Assembly (NCBI GenBank): GCA_016617855.1
Contig: JAECUM010016870.1
Coordinates: forward strand, 1 to 64,000
Length of the DNA: 64,000 nt
Direction: 5' to 3'
Source: Megalonaias nervosa
Taxonomy: Eukaryota > Mollusca > Bivalvia > Unionida > Unionidae
Below, one piece after another: positions 11,860-23,385 of the stretch. Every line of letters begins with the position of its first letter. Position 1 is the stretch's first letter. Both the position numbers and the translations under genes were made by a program. Under the pieces are notes generated by a model that saw only the letters and a list, made by a program, of their open reading frames with translations, did no database searches and was not told the DNA's origin.

Positions 11860-12870
11860 AGCTGTTGAGTATTGAAACCATCTCTGATAATCATCAGGGA
11901 TAAGATATTCAAATTAACCAGTGTGGCAGACATACTGAATGTAAGATCAGCACCATCTTCATCTAGGTCAAACAAGACACCATTCATAGACTTTTGGTGA
12001 AAACTCCAGGTTGGTTTGACCATCCATTCAGGAGATTTTGACAAGATTTTCAATATATTCAGGATGGCAGCCATATCTGAGTTCAGATCAGTACTATTTT
12101 CATTCAGGAGCAACTAGACATAAAAAGTCTTCTGGTGAAAACCCAATGCCATTACCACTTTCCATTGGATATTCAAGTAAAACCATTTTTAGTTAGAACC
12201 AACATAACATTATAAGAAGTCTTCTGATGAAAACCCCACACTGATATGACTTTCCATTCAGAAGGAGTAGCAATTACAAGATTTTCAATATTCCCGCTGT
12301 GGTGGCCATAGTGGATGTCATATCAGCATCATTTTCATTTTGGACCAACTAGACATTATAAGAAGTATTTTAGTAAAACTCCATATTGACATAACCATCC
12401 ATTCAGGAGGAATAGCAATATGATTTACAAAATTGCCAAAACAGAGGGAAAAGAATTAATAAACCTCCCAGTGATTACCCATGTATGAACCTGTTTCATA
12501 CCAATCAACAAGAAAATGTGAGACTACATCCAGTAACAAACTGGGTCATGTATTACACCTGCTGTATGTCTAAAAGGCCCAATATCTCTGACATCAGGAG
12601 GCCTATGAGGATCTGATTTCCCTCATCTGACTGACATCAACCTAAAGTTAGGTATGAAGGTTTTCTGACATTTAAAGGCTTTTATCTATATAGTAATGGC
12701 AGCCATACTGGATGTCAGATTGACATCATTTGTGCAAACTTAAAATTTAAAAGACTTAATGCCTGGATGCTTCCTGTGATATACTGTCAACAGAAGTTTA
12801 CATCATTTTGAAGAAATATCATTTAAAATTTATCCATTTTTAGTAACATCAGTGATATTTGATGGCAGAT
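11860..12870 (+). repeat. Degenerate tandem array, family ii ('aagaagtcttctggtgaaaa')
   Basis: The landmark 'aagtcttctggtgaaaac' or a variant occurs near 11,988, 12,127, 12,217 and 12,365. Each is followed by 'atatgac..tccattcaggag' and 'agcaataacaagattttca', then 'gtggccatattggatgtcag..caccattttcattta'. Most spacings are 139-148 bp, with one truncated unit. A 100-codon minus-strand open frame (11,811-12,113) runs through it and has no recognisable domain. Weaker matches persist to about 12,870. Confidence 0.7.
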
Positions 12871-12885
12871 CTGTGTCATTTAGTG

Positions 12886-13069
12886 CAGTGGTTCCGAACT
12901 CCAAGGTAATGATCCAAATCAGGGTTATGTGAACATTCTGTTGGGTCATTTAGGGATGTCCAGAATTTTTTTTGAAGGTGATAAACCTTATCAAAATCTG
13001 GATACAGGGTTGTGACATTCAGAAAAACTATTTTTTAGGGTCATGGCCAAAAAAGTTTGGGAACCACTG
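12886..13069. mobile_element. hAT-type MITE, 184 bp
   Basis: The left end CAGTGGTTCCGAACT and the reversed right end CAGTGGTTCCCAAACTTT form terminal inverted repeats. Flanks are ATTTAGTG (12,878-12,885) and ATTTAGTA (13,070-13,077), an 8-bp duplication with one mismatch. The CAGTGGTTC start and 8-bp duplication fit the hAT superfamily. Non-autonomous, no open frame. Confidence 0.88.
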
Positions 13070-13280
13070 ATTTAGTACAAAATTAAAAAGAAAAGGATGT
13101 TTCTGTCAAATGTGATCTGATTTTATTCAGCAGTTTTTTTAAAAGTCATTTTAACATTTTTTGTATTGACACCAATATTTCAAAGATGATTTACATAATT
13201 ATTGATGAAGAAATAAATTATCTTGAACACACATGATGGGCCAGCTGGATTTGATTTCCCACATTTGTGTATTTATACTG

Positions 13281-13385
13281 TATAATGTGCCAGCAGATCA
13301 GGGTAAACTTTCTGTTAATTACTATTTTCATCCTACTAATTGATTCAAAAGAACTGTGTATACCCTGATCTACCAGTACATTATA
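13281..13385. repeat. 105-bp inverted-repeat element, probably related to MITE-T
   Basis: The first 28 bases (TATAATGTGCCAGCAGATCA...) are an imperfect inverted repeat of the last 28, which read reversed TATAATGTACTGGTAGATCA. The GATCAGGGTA and TATAATG blocks resemble the interior of MITE-T, so this may be a solo half or a relative. Confidence 0.6.
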
Positions 13386-14465
13386 GGAAATAGTAAATCT
13401 ACAGAATTAATGTCAGGTATCTATTATACAAGAATAAATATGGTAACATATACTGTCATCAGCAACTTAACCCCAGACTATAATGAATAAATTACTGATG
13501 ACAGTTCACAGCAAGACTTCATAATTGCATACCAAATACATGTAGATGTTAACTAGACCATTTTAATTGTGTATAAATCAATAACTACCTCCTGTCTGCT
13601 GTAGCAATGGTAATTCAGCCTATCCTAAAGGCAACAAAATCACCTTTAAAATGTGTTATATTAGTCTGGTAAATACAGGATATCAAGCTTTTTAGTACTT
13701 AAAGGAAATAGTCATTAAGTAAAGTGGAAATATTATACTGTCATGACTTCATCACTCACAACCATTCAAAATGTTTTCACTTTAAAACTGAAATATTTTC
13801 TTATTCAAAAAGTAATTGCAGATTTTCTTTTTATAATGAAAATAGTAGCTTTGAATAAATAGTTCCCATTTTATCTGTGCCAAGACAGTTAACACTGTCA
13901 ACAAGTACAGTATTACTGCATAAAGAGAAGTTAATAAGGTAGGATAATAACTGTTACAATGTTCTATCTTATTCTATCTTACAACCTTTCAAATCATGTC
14001 TTTTATTAAAATAATTAATGTTTTATGAGTTTGGTATGCTTGTCTATGAATCATTATAAGACCAACTGGACCCTTAAAGTGGTTTTTATGGTCAGTTTGT
14101 CTTATACTGGCTCACAGACTAGTAGAGCATTTGAGCAATTCCATGCCCATGTGGGCCTAAACTCTTCAAGACTTAAGGTAAAAGTCAAAATGATGCAAGC
14201 AATCAGTGCTGTATCAGTCAAAATATGAACAAGAGGAGGTTGGTACCTGCCATGCATTTCCCATGTGTGTTTGCACAGTGTTAGGGTGATGGTACCCCAT
14301 TCTTGAATGCTAGCATCTGAACACCAGTCAAATAGTTATCATTAAAATGATATGACTGGATAGTTGCCAAACCCAGTTTGTGAATATACATGAAAAACAA
14401 CTCAATTAAATTTTTTGCCAACAAATGTTTAACTAATTATAGATTTAACCAGACTTATCATATGA
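13386..14465. other. Noncoding stretch with one short hairpin
   Basis: ACTGTCATCAG at 13,452-13,462 pairs with CTGATGACAGT at 13,495-13,505 (11 perfect pairs, 32-base loop). Otherwise I see only unique AT-rich sequence and short open frames. Confidence 0.55.
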
Positions 14466-14467
14466 TA

Positions 14468-14689
14468 CAGTACATACTTGCTTAAGACAAGTCCAACTGC
14501 AAACTGCACAGACCCAGATCTGCCATCACATAATGTAACTGCTGATCTGGGTTTGTGAAGTTTTATAAGATTAATCAGAAGAAAAAAACAACAACATAGA
14601 CCATGATCTGCATGCACATCATGTTTGCAGAAGATCAGGATCTTTGTTGTTTACAGTTTAACTCAACTTTTAAGTGAGCATACATGGTG
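14468..14689. mobile_element. MITE-T copy 2 (TA-flanked, ~222 bp)
   Basis: Inverted ends CAGTACATACTTGCTTAAG and, reversed, CACCATGTATGCTCACTTAA lie between TA dinucleotides at 14,466-14,467 and 14,690-14,691. An internal hairpin, CCCAGATC-t-GC against GC-t-GATCTGGG, spans 14,513-14,551. The other half has its own ATGATCTGCATGC-type repeats up to 'gatcaggatctttgttg'. Confidence 0.8.
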
Positions 14690-15116
14690 TATCTTGAAAT
14701 TGCATGAGACAAGTTGAATGATTTTCTATCCATATCAGGTTCATGGTCAAAAACCATTACCAAGAATTTTGCACTACAATTACAGGCATCTTGTCAACAT
14801 GTTAAATCTGACATATGAAAATACTTTGGTAGCAAATTTGGAGTTTCACAAGAATATCAGGACTGGTTTCAATCTTCAGCAGTTGAAGAAATAACAGGAC
14901 AGAAGAAATGGTCCTAATTGGGATTCCTGTGAATTCATTTCAGCCTGTAGATCTTTTTTCCCTTCAAGGGACTCTTGTTCTTCTTTATACACTATATAAC
15001 ATTTCTTCTACAACAGGGTGAGATAGTTTTAAAAATTCTAATAGGAACAATAAGTCTGTTTAGTTTGAATTATAGGTGGAAAACTAATGTGATCCCCACC
15101 CTGACAGATACCCATG
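14690..15116. other. Noncoding stretch, no feature seen
   Basis: Nothing recognisable between MITE-T and the candidate inverted-repeat element. Confidence 0.5.
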
Positions 15117-16277
15117 GTCCATTCAGTACACAAAGAAAGTCACTGGACAAAAGTTACAGACACAAAGTCACAAATATACATAGGACAGAATTATCACAGA
15201 AACTGTGTACATGTATGACAAAAAGTCACAAGACATAAAGTCACACTTTGAATTGAAAGGGAAATTGTTTAGCAACTGAAGTCCTAAGAAAACTGAAAAA
15301 CAAACATATATCATTGAGATCACTGAGGTTTATTAAGGCTTTTCTATTTGACAGGAATAGGTACTTTTGATAAAAATATATAAGTAATATTTTGGCTTCA
15401 ATATCTAATTACTTTTTAAACGAGAATGTAAATAAAACAAAAACCTCATTTGTTCTAAATTGCTTTAAGTTCCATGGCTTCAAATATGGCATGGGAATAT
15501 GAGCAAAAAATGACATATGTTTGACAACATTTTTGTCAAAGAAATCATTCCAAAATGGAAATCATCACAAGCAACATGGGTGGTTCTAAACTCAGTTTTG
15601 AAGGTTATATGCTATGAGACGTGTTACACAAGACCAAGCAATAGTGGAAGTGTACACCTAGGTCCAGCACTGAGTGTGGAGGCCAGCCTCAACTGTGAAA
15701 CAACCTAAAACACTCAACAACATGAGTGTGAAAGCTTTATCAAGTCATGGTGCACCTAGCCAGTTTTTTTTTCAGAATTTGTAACAGACAAATTAGATGC
15801 TATGACCACAGATACCAACTCCAGCAACACTAACAGATCTAACCACAGATACCAACTCCAGCAACATTTTCAGATCTAACCATCCCTGTGGAAGCTGACT
15901 AAAACTCTTGATGAACAGCAAACATAATTGATTTATGACAATGATTCAGATGCATGTAGTAGAGTAATTGCTTTTGCTATAGAAGATGGCCTATGATGCT
16001 TAGCTGCAGCTGAAACCATCTTCACAAACAGTACCATAGATATGGCTCAACTCTTTAAACAGATAATGTAAACACCATAAGAGTCCCATTTGGAAATGGC
16101 TGTATTATTGCTGTTTAGAATTTACTCCAGAACAAACTGCTAAATTACAAAATTCCAAGTGTGGCTTTATGTCACGTGACTTCTGTCCCACATGTCTTTC
16201 ACAATAGTGAAAACTCCAATTCTGAATTTCTGTCTGTGAATTTTTGTCCTGTGACTTTGTGTTCTACATTTGGTCCA
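15117..16277. mobile_element. Candidate 1.16-kb inverted-repeat element (AAAGTCAC ends)
   Basis: The left arm (15,117-15,235) is rich in 'acacaaagaaagtcac / tggacaaaag / ttacagacacaaagtcac'. The right arm (about 16,150-16,277) read in reverse gives 'acacaaagtcac / aggacaaaaattcac / agacagaaattc', with the outer 'ggtccattcagtac' matching a reversed 'ggaccaaatgtag'. The arms are imperfect and repetitive and the exact ends and target duplication are not clear. The interior holds no recognised protein. Confidence 0.45.
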
Positions 16278-17110
16278 TTCTTACCCCAACAAGGGACAAG
16301 TTTTATTCGCAGCAGTGCTACACATTGGTTAGATGTCATTTTATGTATTGCTGTGTCCCTAAAATCAAAATAGTGAGATTTGTTACATTTAGGAGGAAAC
16401 AGGCAGTATGGTGTGATGAAAATGCTCCTGTAGCTTGCTCTGAAAGCAACACTGCTCTTGTCATACACTGGCTTGAAAACTACCAAGATTCAAACTCTTT
16501 AACCAAGTATATACTTGCTGGCATGAAAACACATATGCACATACCCAACAGACATTTGTACCTGGGGCAGTCTTTACCCTCAGGCACCTACCAATGAGGC
16601 TCAAACTTTTGGATGGAGGTCAAAACAGGGAAGCATGGGATACATACTGTATTTTATAAGCATGAAACTTTAGTTCTTCTTCTGCTCCTTCTTCTTCTTC
16701 GAAACTGACATACTGACACCTCTGAGTTATACATGACAATGTGACTTGGGTATGGTAAGCACAAGCATGATAAGACATGTACATATAGATTCACATAATA
16801 TTCCTTTATCTAAATAATGCATTCCTCCAGAAGCAAAAGTTTAGTTTGCATGGACTGAGTAGTCAGTGTAGATATGCTCCAGCAACTACTTAAGGCTGGA
16901 CCAAACATTTATTGGTTAGGAACACCTGGCCAATGTCTGCTGAAAGCAGGTGACCATTACACACAAAAGATTTATGTAGGAAATTTGCCAGGGGGAAATT
17001 TGAATGGCATTGTGATCACATGACTGCTATGTAAAGGTGACCATTAGGACATGATGACTATATATGCATTTGATGATCTTGCTGAATAGTGCACTAAACT
17101 AAATATGTTG

Positions 17111-17147
<37 letters not shown>

Positions 17148-18239
17148 TAATAACAACAACAAAAACAAAAACAATAATACTAGTATTTGGCTCATGGTAT
17201 TTTTTTCAAAATCCAGTTTGAAAGGTGAACCTACATACAGAGGCCACCTTTGTATAAAGGTCAGTTTGGCCTTTTCCCATGGTTGGTTTCTATTGACAGG
17301 TTTGACTGTAAATACAAAACTGGACAAAATTTACTTATTTACATCTTCAATAAAGCAAAAAATGTGAGTGATCACCATTCTGTTTTCCCCAACGTCACCT
17401 GCCAAGCACCTGAAACTCCAACTCACAAGGTAATCATAATGTGAACATTCTGAATAACCACAATGCTCACAACATCCTTTTATGACACTATGATCTTAAA
17501 CTAAGTAACAGGAAAGAGTGAAAACCAACGTGTTTTGTAAAATTTAAAATATAATTTATTTCCTGAAAATAGAAACTGAAAAATTAAAACTAAAAGTTCT
17601 ATCACAAGTAATAAAGTAATGAGTATTCCAAACGAGTTTCAGTGGTAATCCAAATGAAGTTCAATCTATTGTGCTGATGTGCCACAATGTATCACAATGA
17701 CATAATCTAAACAATTTAAATGAATTCACAGTAATTTCAATAAAATTAATAAATCTGAAAGTCTGAGTACCTTGTAATTGAAATGAATAATTAAAATAAA
17801 CTAATAAATCATCTCAAATGATCACAACTATTTGTCTCTTCTAAAACTTCTATTTATGCAAGGAACAAAATTATTTTCAGTCAATTATCCCTTATATGAA
17901 AAACTAAGATACAGTTTCAAAGCCAGAATGAGGTTCAACTGTCATTTCAAAATCACTTTAACTGTCTAAAAGGTCAAGACCCTGACTGAATTTCCAGAAG
18001 CCAACCAATCAGAAATTAAGTCATTGGTTTCCCTTGGGGGAATCCCATGACATGTACTCATCTCATCAACATGTTTACTTTGATTAAAAGCACATCCCAA
18101 TATCTTAAAGCTATTTAATGTATTTAAAATGACCTCATCTTAGAGTACAAATCTATAAAGAATCTTTGTATTTAATGTTATATGCTAAATGACCCTTTCA
18201 ATCATTACTCGGTCGATGCACTCTTACAATGCTAGAGAT
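16278..18239. other. Noncoding stretch with an (AAT)n tract
   Basis: Apart from the microsatellite at 17,110-17,177 and a TTC-rich run near 16,675-16,700, I see unique AT-rich sequence. A 117-codon plus-strand frame at 16,244-16,597 overlaps the right arm of the preceding element and matches no family I know. Confidence 0.5.
17110..17177. repeat. (AAT)n/(AAC)n microsatellite
   Basis: About 11 AAT/ATA units grade into AAC-rich units. Confidence 0.95.
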
Positions 18240-19800
18240 ACTGTTTCATTTCCAGGTTGTTAATGTAGAGGACAATTTGGACGGAGACCTGGAGAAGTAT
18301 GACTGCTGGCTATAAATGAGCAACCCAACCAGAATTGGACAAATTGGCAAACAGACAGGAGTAGGGATAAGGTGCATGCATGGGGACATCTGTCCCGATT
18401 CATCCACCAGTGCAAATAGTGGTCTTAGAGTGATTGGATGACAGAGAATCTCTGTGTGTTTTCCACTTTGTGAGAAGGAGGAACTGTAAGATCATATATA
18501 GCATATGCAGACATTCTTGGGAAACCAAGTCCACACAGCATTCAAGGTTCCTAAAAATGATCGGTAAAGACAAGCAGACAATGATGTTTTTGCATGTAGT
18601 ATCTCTAAAGAGTGGCAGAATTTGATCTATCTGATTCAGTGGACCTCAAATTAATTTCTGGTTCATCATGAAGTTCGTCCCCATAAACAAGGTCCTGTGA
18701 TGGAAACAGTTCTGTCTTCTTGAAGTTGGTAAAAGACCCAACCAAGTTACCAAACAACAGCAGAACATATACTGATGAAGGGACTGAATCTGAACCATGA
18801 GGATCAGCCAGCCACTGAAATACTAGAGAATTGATGTACCCTGTAATCAGAGGCATGCTACTATCACTCCTATAATTCTGATTAAGGCTGGGTGTGAAAG
18901 AGATTCTGCATAGCAAAATCCAGTATTGAAAAACTAACTGATCTAAGCAAAACCTTGGGTATTTGAGGTGTGGAGGAAATATCAGCATTTGCAAATAGGC
19001 ATCATGATGGTCAATGGAGACCATCCAATCTGACAAATAAAGTTGTTCCAGAATGAGGAGGTGGACTACATCTTAAAAGTTTCCTCCAGATGTGATTGAT
19101 TTTGATGCAAAACGTTTTTCTTGGTAACCAGGAAGGTTCAGGAAGAGTATGCAGGAAACTGATTGTTCAGAATTCTTTCTGCAAAAGGGTGTGCACCTCC
19201 TCCCTCAATTGGACTGGTGAAATAACATGGTGACCCTTGATAGAGTGGGTTGTTTCCAAAACTGGAGTTGATAACCCTTGTTTGCAAATGTAAAGAACTC
19301 TACCATTGTCGGTGATGCTTGACCAAGCCTCTGAAACAAGGCCTAGGCAAGCATCTATGAGGACATTTGGGAGAGGGTTGCATGGCTGGAGAGGGCTTGG
19401 TCTTCTAGGACTGTTATCCACCCTTCCCTAGGAAGGAAAGGAATAGGAGGTGAGAGAACCTCCTCCTTGGGGCTTTGAGGCATCTACTTGTGCAACACAA
19501 ACCTGACTGATTAAGATGAGGTCTAGTTTATCGTTGCATACTGAACTGTGGCTGCATCTATTTTAAAAGCTTGGTGGATGGCCCCTGAGGATGATTCACA
19601 TTAACACTCTTCCTCCCCATTTGTAATGGACCATGAGTAGTTGTTATGATCCTGCGAGAATTGAGAAGCCATAATATGGAGGAGTCCCCCAAAGAGGGTT
19701 TTTGCTTCAAATGGAGCAGCCCTTTACTGTAGTTTAGTAAGAACTTTAGGAAGTCCAATACAATATCATGATGCAAAGAAAAATCCAGTAATGCAAATGT
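18240..19800 (-). pseudogene. DIRS-type retrotransposon remnant: reverse transcriptase and RNase H, minus strand
   Basis: Read on the minus strand, recognisable blocks come in family order. An N-terminal segment (19,421-19,167) has W..IT.N.RVL.I...G and LREEVHTLLQKEF. The RT has WMVSIDHHDAYLQMLIFPPH at about 19,030, where the family has WMVSIDLKDAYLQVPIHP, and NFKKTELFPSQDLVYGDEL at 18,715-18,660. The usual YLDDWLV box reads YINSLVFQWLA, so the catalytic Asp pair is lost. After a stop near 18,605 come WWMNRDRC (18,388-18,415), GWVAHL (18,312-18,332) and INNLEMK (18,244-18,266), the DIRS RNase H landmarks, in shifting frames. Upstream, 19,558-19,776 encodes an open segment (SSILWLLNSRR, KSVNVNHPQG) that may be the gag/RT linker. 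Many stops and shifts; dead. No recombinase or terminal repeats found. Confidence 0.75.
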
Positions 19801-21291
19801 CAGCTTTGCATCAATAGGATGTACTTGGGCTAGTTGATAAGACTTTGAAACAGAATCATTTAAGCTGCAGGCATCAAGAGTTTGCAGTCACAATCAAGCT
19901 TGCTACCCTCTGTTATTGTTGTGCATTAGTACAAAGCCACAGTTATCAGCACATAATTCTATTTGTGCAGGGATCATTCCCCCTTTTTTATCTATGCCTT
20001 TCTGAAAATTATTTACCGGTAACTGTTTGGTGGGAATCCCTGTATACATAAAGAAGCCAAGTAATCTACTCTCAAACTTGGTTGAAGCAGGAACTAGTTC
20101 CCAGGTACCTGGCCATGGTAAAGGTTACATTATACTATTAACAGAGGTCACAAGGTCATTCACAGAAAATCCAGATATCTAACTTGGGCATGTTACAGTC
20201 AGTCAAAAAGTTAGTCAAACAGGAAAATTTGATATTCATTTTAGCACTGATAAGGAGTGTGGAATTTACCAATCATTAAGAACAATGGATACAACGATAC
20301 TGTAAATTCATTTATTTTTCTTGTTATCAATTTTCATGTTTTTGTGGAAAAATTTTTTTTTCAGCATGTTCTAATTTATGAGATCCTTGGATTTCCATTG
20401 TACCTCCAAACCCGGAAGTCACACTGGAAGTCTGAAAACTTACTGCAAATCTAAAACAACTTTATCAGTCAGACTCCAAGTCTGAAAGCTGTATACTAGA
20501 CTGTAATTACAAACCAAATTTATTTTATGACATATCCGATTTTTGTCACATTTGACCCAGGTCTAGTTTGAGGATTAAAATATATTCTAAATATTCCCAA
20601 AGACCATCAATTTGTCATCTATAAAAACATGCTTGTACTCGTTGACCTCTCACTTCCTGCCCCTTGGGATCCAGGACCACTCATACTGGCATTCTGAAAC
20701 CTTCCTGCAAATTTACTCTCCAGAGGAAACCCACACACAAAGTATCATCACCGTGGTATATGATGCAGCATATATTTTATGATGTATATCAAGGTCAACT
20801 TTCAGCAGTACCTCGCTATGACTTGTAGGCACTATAAGCAATTGGACTGATGGAACTTGGACAGCAGAATGAAATAATATTCCACATTTAATATGGGCAT
20901 ATAAACTTTGCAAATCACTTGCATCATGGAAGTATCCACAACTGAAGCACCAACATTCCTTAAAGGTTCTACACAAATCATTAATGTAAAAGTAAAATTT
21001 TAAAAGATACTTTGTTACAAGACTGTTAAAGAGGTTTTTTTCCCCATGATGAATAAATGATGAAGCTTTGACTACTGAAGTCACTTAATTGAAAAAAATT
21101 TCTTCTGACTGACTGAAAACCTGGACTTTCATAGCCAAACAGACTTCCAAATGTTTGTTGGCTGCCAACTGTTTGAATTTCTGCTAGATAACCAGTATCA
21201 TTTTGACAGTGAGTTTTCATTATTTTTATCATTATTTATTCACCAAACTACCACATATTAAATCAATAAACTTAGCTAGCATTAGCCTTCT
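19801..21291. other. Noncoding stretch; unassigned minus-strand open frame
   Basis: A minus-strand frame at 20,713-21,084 (123 codons) includes GILFHSAVQVPSVQLLIVPT, which vaguely recalls the segment before the zinc-binding domain of Gypsy-type integrases. The His/Cys signature that should follow is absent, so I leave it unassigned. Nothing else stands out. Confidence 0.35.
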
Positions 21292-21490
21292 TTCTGTTTT
21301 TTTTTTTTTTTTTCCTGTTTAAGGACATTTCTGACACATTTCTGGCTAAACATGTATCATCCTAAGGATGAGCTATGTGGCAAGGACATGAAGCTGCTCA
21401 CCTGGGCTTGCCTTGGTAGGTATCAAACCCATTACCCATGGATTATGAGTCTAATTCTCTATCAACTTAGCTATTACAGCTAATATCTGA
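21292..21490 (-). mobile_element. SINE-C copy 2 (tRNA-Met-like head, poly-A tail)
   Basis: On the minus strand, 'aatagctaagttgatagag' matches an A box, loop CTCATAA inside TTAGA/TCCAT carries anticodon CAT, and GGTTTGATACC matches a B box. The body ends 'ttaaacagg' followed by a poly-A run (poly-T at 21,297-21,314 on the plus strand). Same layout as 9,585-9,760. Confidence 0.7.
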
Positions 21491-22354
21491 CTTTGAGGGT
21501 CTATTATAGGATATGTAATTGCAGGATTCATATGAATCACAACTAACATTTGATTTCCAGGTCTATTATAGGATATGTAATTCCTGGACTCTCACAAATA
21601 GCTAAAAGTCAACTGAATGCAAACAAGTGCATGTAATATTTTAAAGTTTCACCTTTATTCTTCATTAAATTCTTCTAATCTGATTATTAAAAGAATTACC
21701 CACTTTTTCTAAGTGAGAATGGGAGATTTCATTTCCCACCTAAATATTTAGTTCTGTGTGGACCCTGCAATTCTCAACCACCAAGTTTTTTGGATTCATC
21801 TACACTTAGTACTGAGCAGACACCCTTACATTCCAGAAGGATAAATGTCTAAGCATTTTGAAGTTATCTATGGAAATTGATTACTGATCTGACAGCTCAT
21901 TAGAATAATAATAGATTTCATTTTGAATATCTTCTGACAAGAATCAATAAATAAATTCTGCACAAAACAACCTTCTTGTAGATGCAATTTAACAACAAAA
22001 AATTGTCCAAATAAATGAACTTTGTTTGCAAACTGCATGTACTACCAAATGATGCAATTGATATCAAACTGAATATAACCTAGATACCATGATGTCTAAT
22101 TAAATTTAGAATTAATTAAATTTTTTCTGTAATCTCCTATTTCAATGATTTCAACAGGATCTTCAAGCAGAATTTGGACTCCCTCATGGATGACTTATTT
22201 ATTTTCATTCTTAAGTTTTTGAAAATTCTGCAGAATCACCAGGTTTCACTGAAATTAAATTTGACACATAACAAATATTTTGAGGATATATAGTCCCAGA
22301 TTTGACAAGGAATTCTGTGAGATTTAAGTAAATTCTAGATCTTATGTTTCTTTT
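21491..22354. other. Noncoding stretch with a 62-bp duplication
   Basis: 'ggtctattataggatatgta' occurs at 21,500 and again at 21,562. The rest is unique AT-rich sequence. Confidence 0.6.
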
Positions 22355-22566
22355 CCAAAGTCATCAATGTACCATACACTGATGCAATCCAAAGTCATCA
22401 ATGTACCATACACTGATGCAATCCAAAGTCATCAATGTACCATACACTGATGCAATCCAAAGTCATCAATGTACCATACACTGATGCAATCCAAAGTCAT
22501 CAATGTTCCACACACTGATGCAATCCAAAGTCATCAATGTACCATACACTGATGCAATGCAAAGTC
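22355..22566 (+). repeat. 34-bp tandem repeat, six copies
   Basis: The unit 'ccaaagtcatcaatgtacca' followed by 'tacactgatgcaat' starts at 22,355, 22,389, 22,423, 22,457, 22,491 and 22,525, with one or two substitutions in the fifth copy and a decayed edge. Confidence 0.96.
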
Positions 22567-23210
22567 GAATCCAATTGTCTTATGGGTCCTCTATTATCAT
22601 ACAGATCGATACCTGTACACACATGAACAAATCTTAATCTGAAAAAGTTCATTTTTATTTGCCACCAACAATGGCCATTGTCCACTGCTGCCCACTACTT
22701 CAAAACAATGACACAGGGAACTGGTTGAAATGTGTACTTTTGATGGTTTTGTGGGGGTGGGGTACAACTAGTTTTATCATGTAATACTTATTTGTTGCTA
22801 TTGTAAAGCTATTATTTTTCTGTATCCTCAACAATATGATAAGAATTTATCCTCACATAGGTGAATTTCTAGAAAGATCACAAGTGTAACCCATGACCTT
22901 AGCCCATGCACACTGATGGTCATCATTTTTTTTAGGATAGAGGAAGGATGGAATCTGCAATAACAACAGGTAACTATTACATCATTAAAATTAGTTTTAA
23001 CAACCCACACCCAAAAACCTAAATTTTAATATCAGTAATGCAGAAGCTATTGCTATTACATAGCTGAATTTGCCAGTGTGGTGGGAGGCTGATGATCCCA
23101 CAAACTGGTAAAGGGAAAAGGAAGGAATATCCACCCTTACTGTACACATGTAGATTGCTGTTAGATGGTATTGGACCACATTGTGTGCTACTACTGTTGG
23201 CCATAAAGAA

Positions 23211-23211
<1 letters not shown>
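22567..23211. other. Noncoding stretch, no feature seen
   Basis: Unique AT-rich sequence up to the LINE tail. Confidence 0.55.
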
Positions 23212-23250
<39 letters not shown>

Positions 23251-23385
23251 TATTTACAGAGGGTACAACTCATTTATTAAAATTTTAAGCTATTCTCAAT
23301 GAAGCCCTCAAGGGCATAACACATTCTATACATGTTCTTAATATTAATGAAAGAAAGAAAGAATGAACATATTAATCAGAGACCA

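Noticed and set aside
13452..13505. Possible selenocysteine insertion (SECIS) element
   Set aside because: A good 11-pair hairpin with ATGA nearby, but the conserved quartet is not in the required positions and there is no coding gene upstream.
16199..16597. Open frames of 95 and 117 codons on opposite strands
   Set aside because: They overlap the repetitive arm of the candidate inverted-repeat element and show no domain.
20713..21084. Possible Gypsy-type integrase region (GILFHSAVQ...VQLLIVPT)
   Set aside because: The resemblance covers about 30 residues and the H-H-C-C zinc-binding signature and DDE core are missing.
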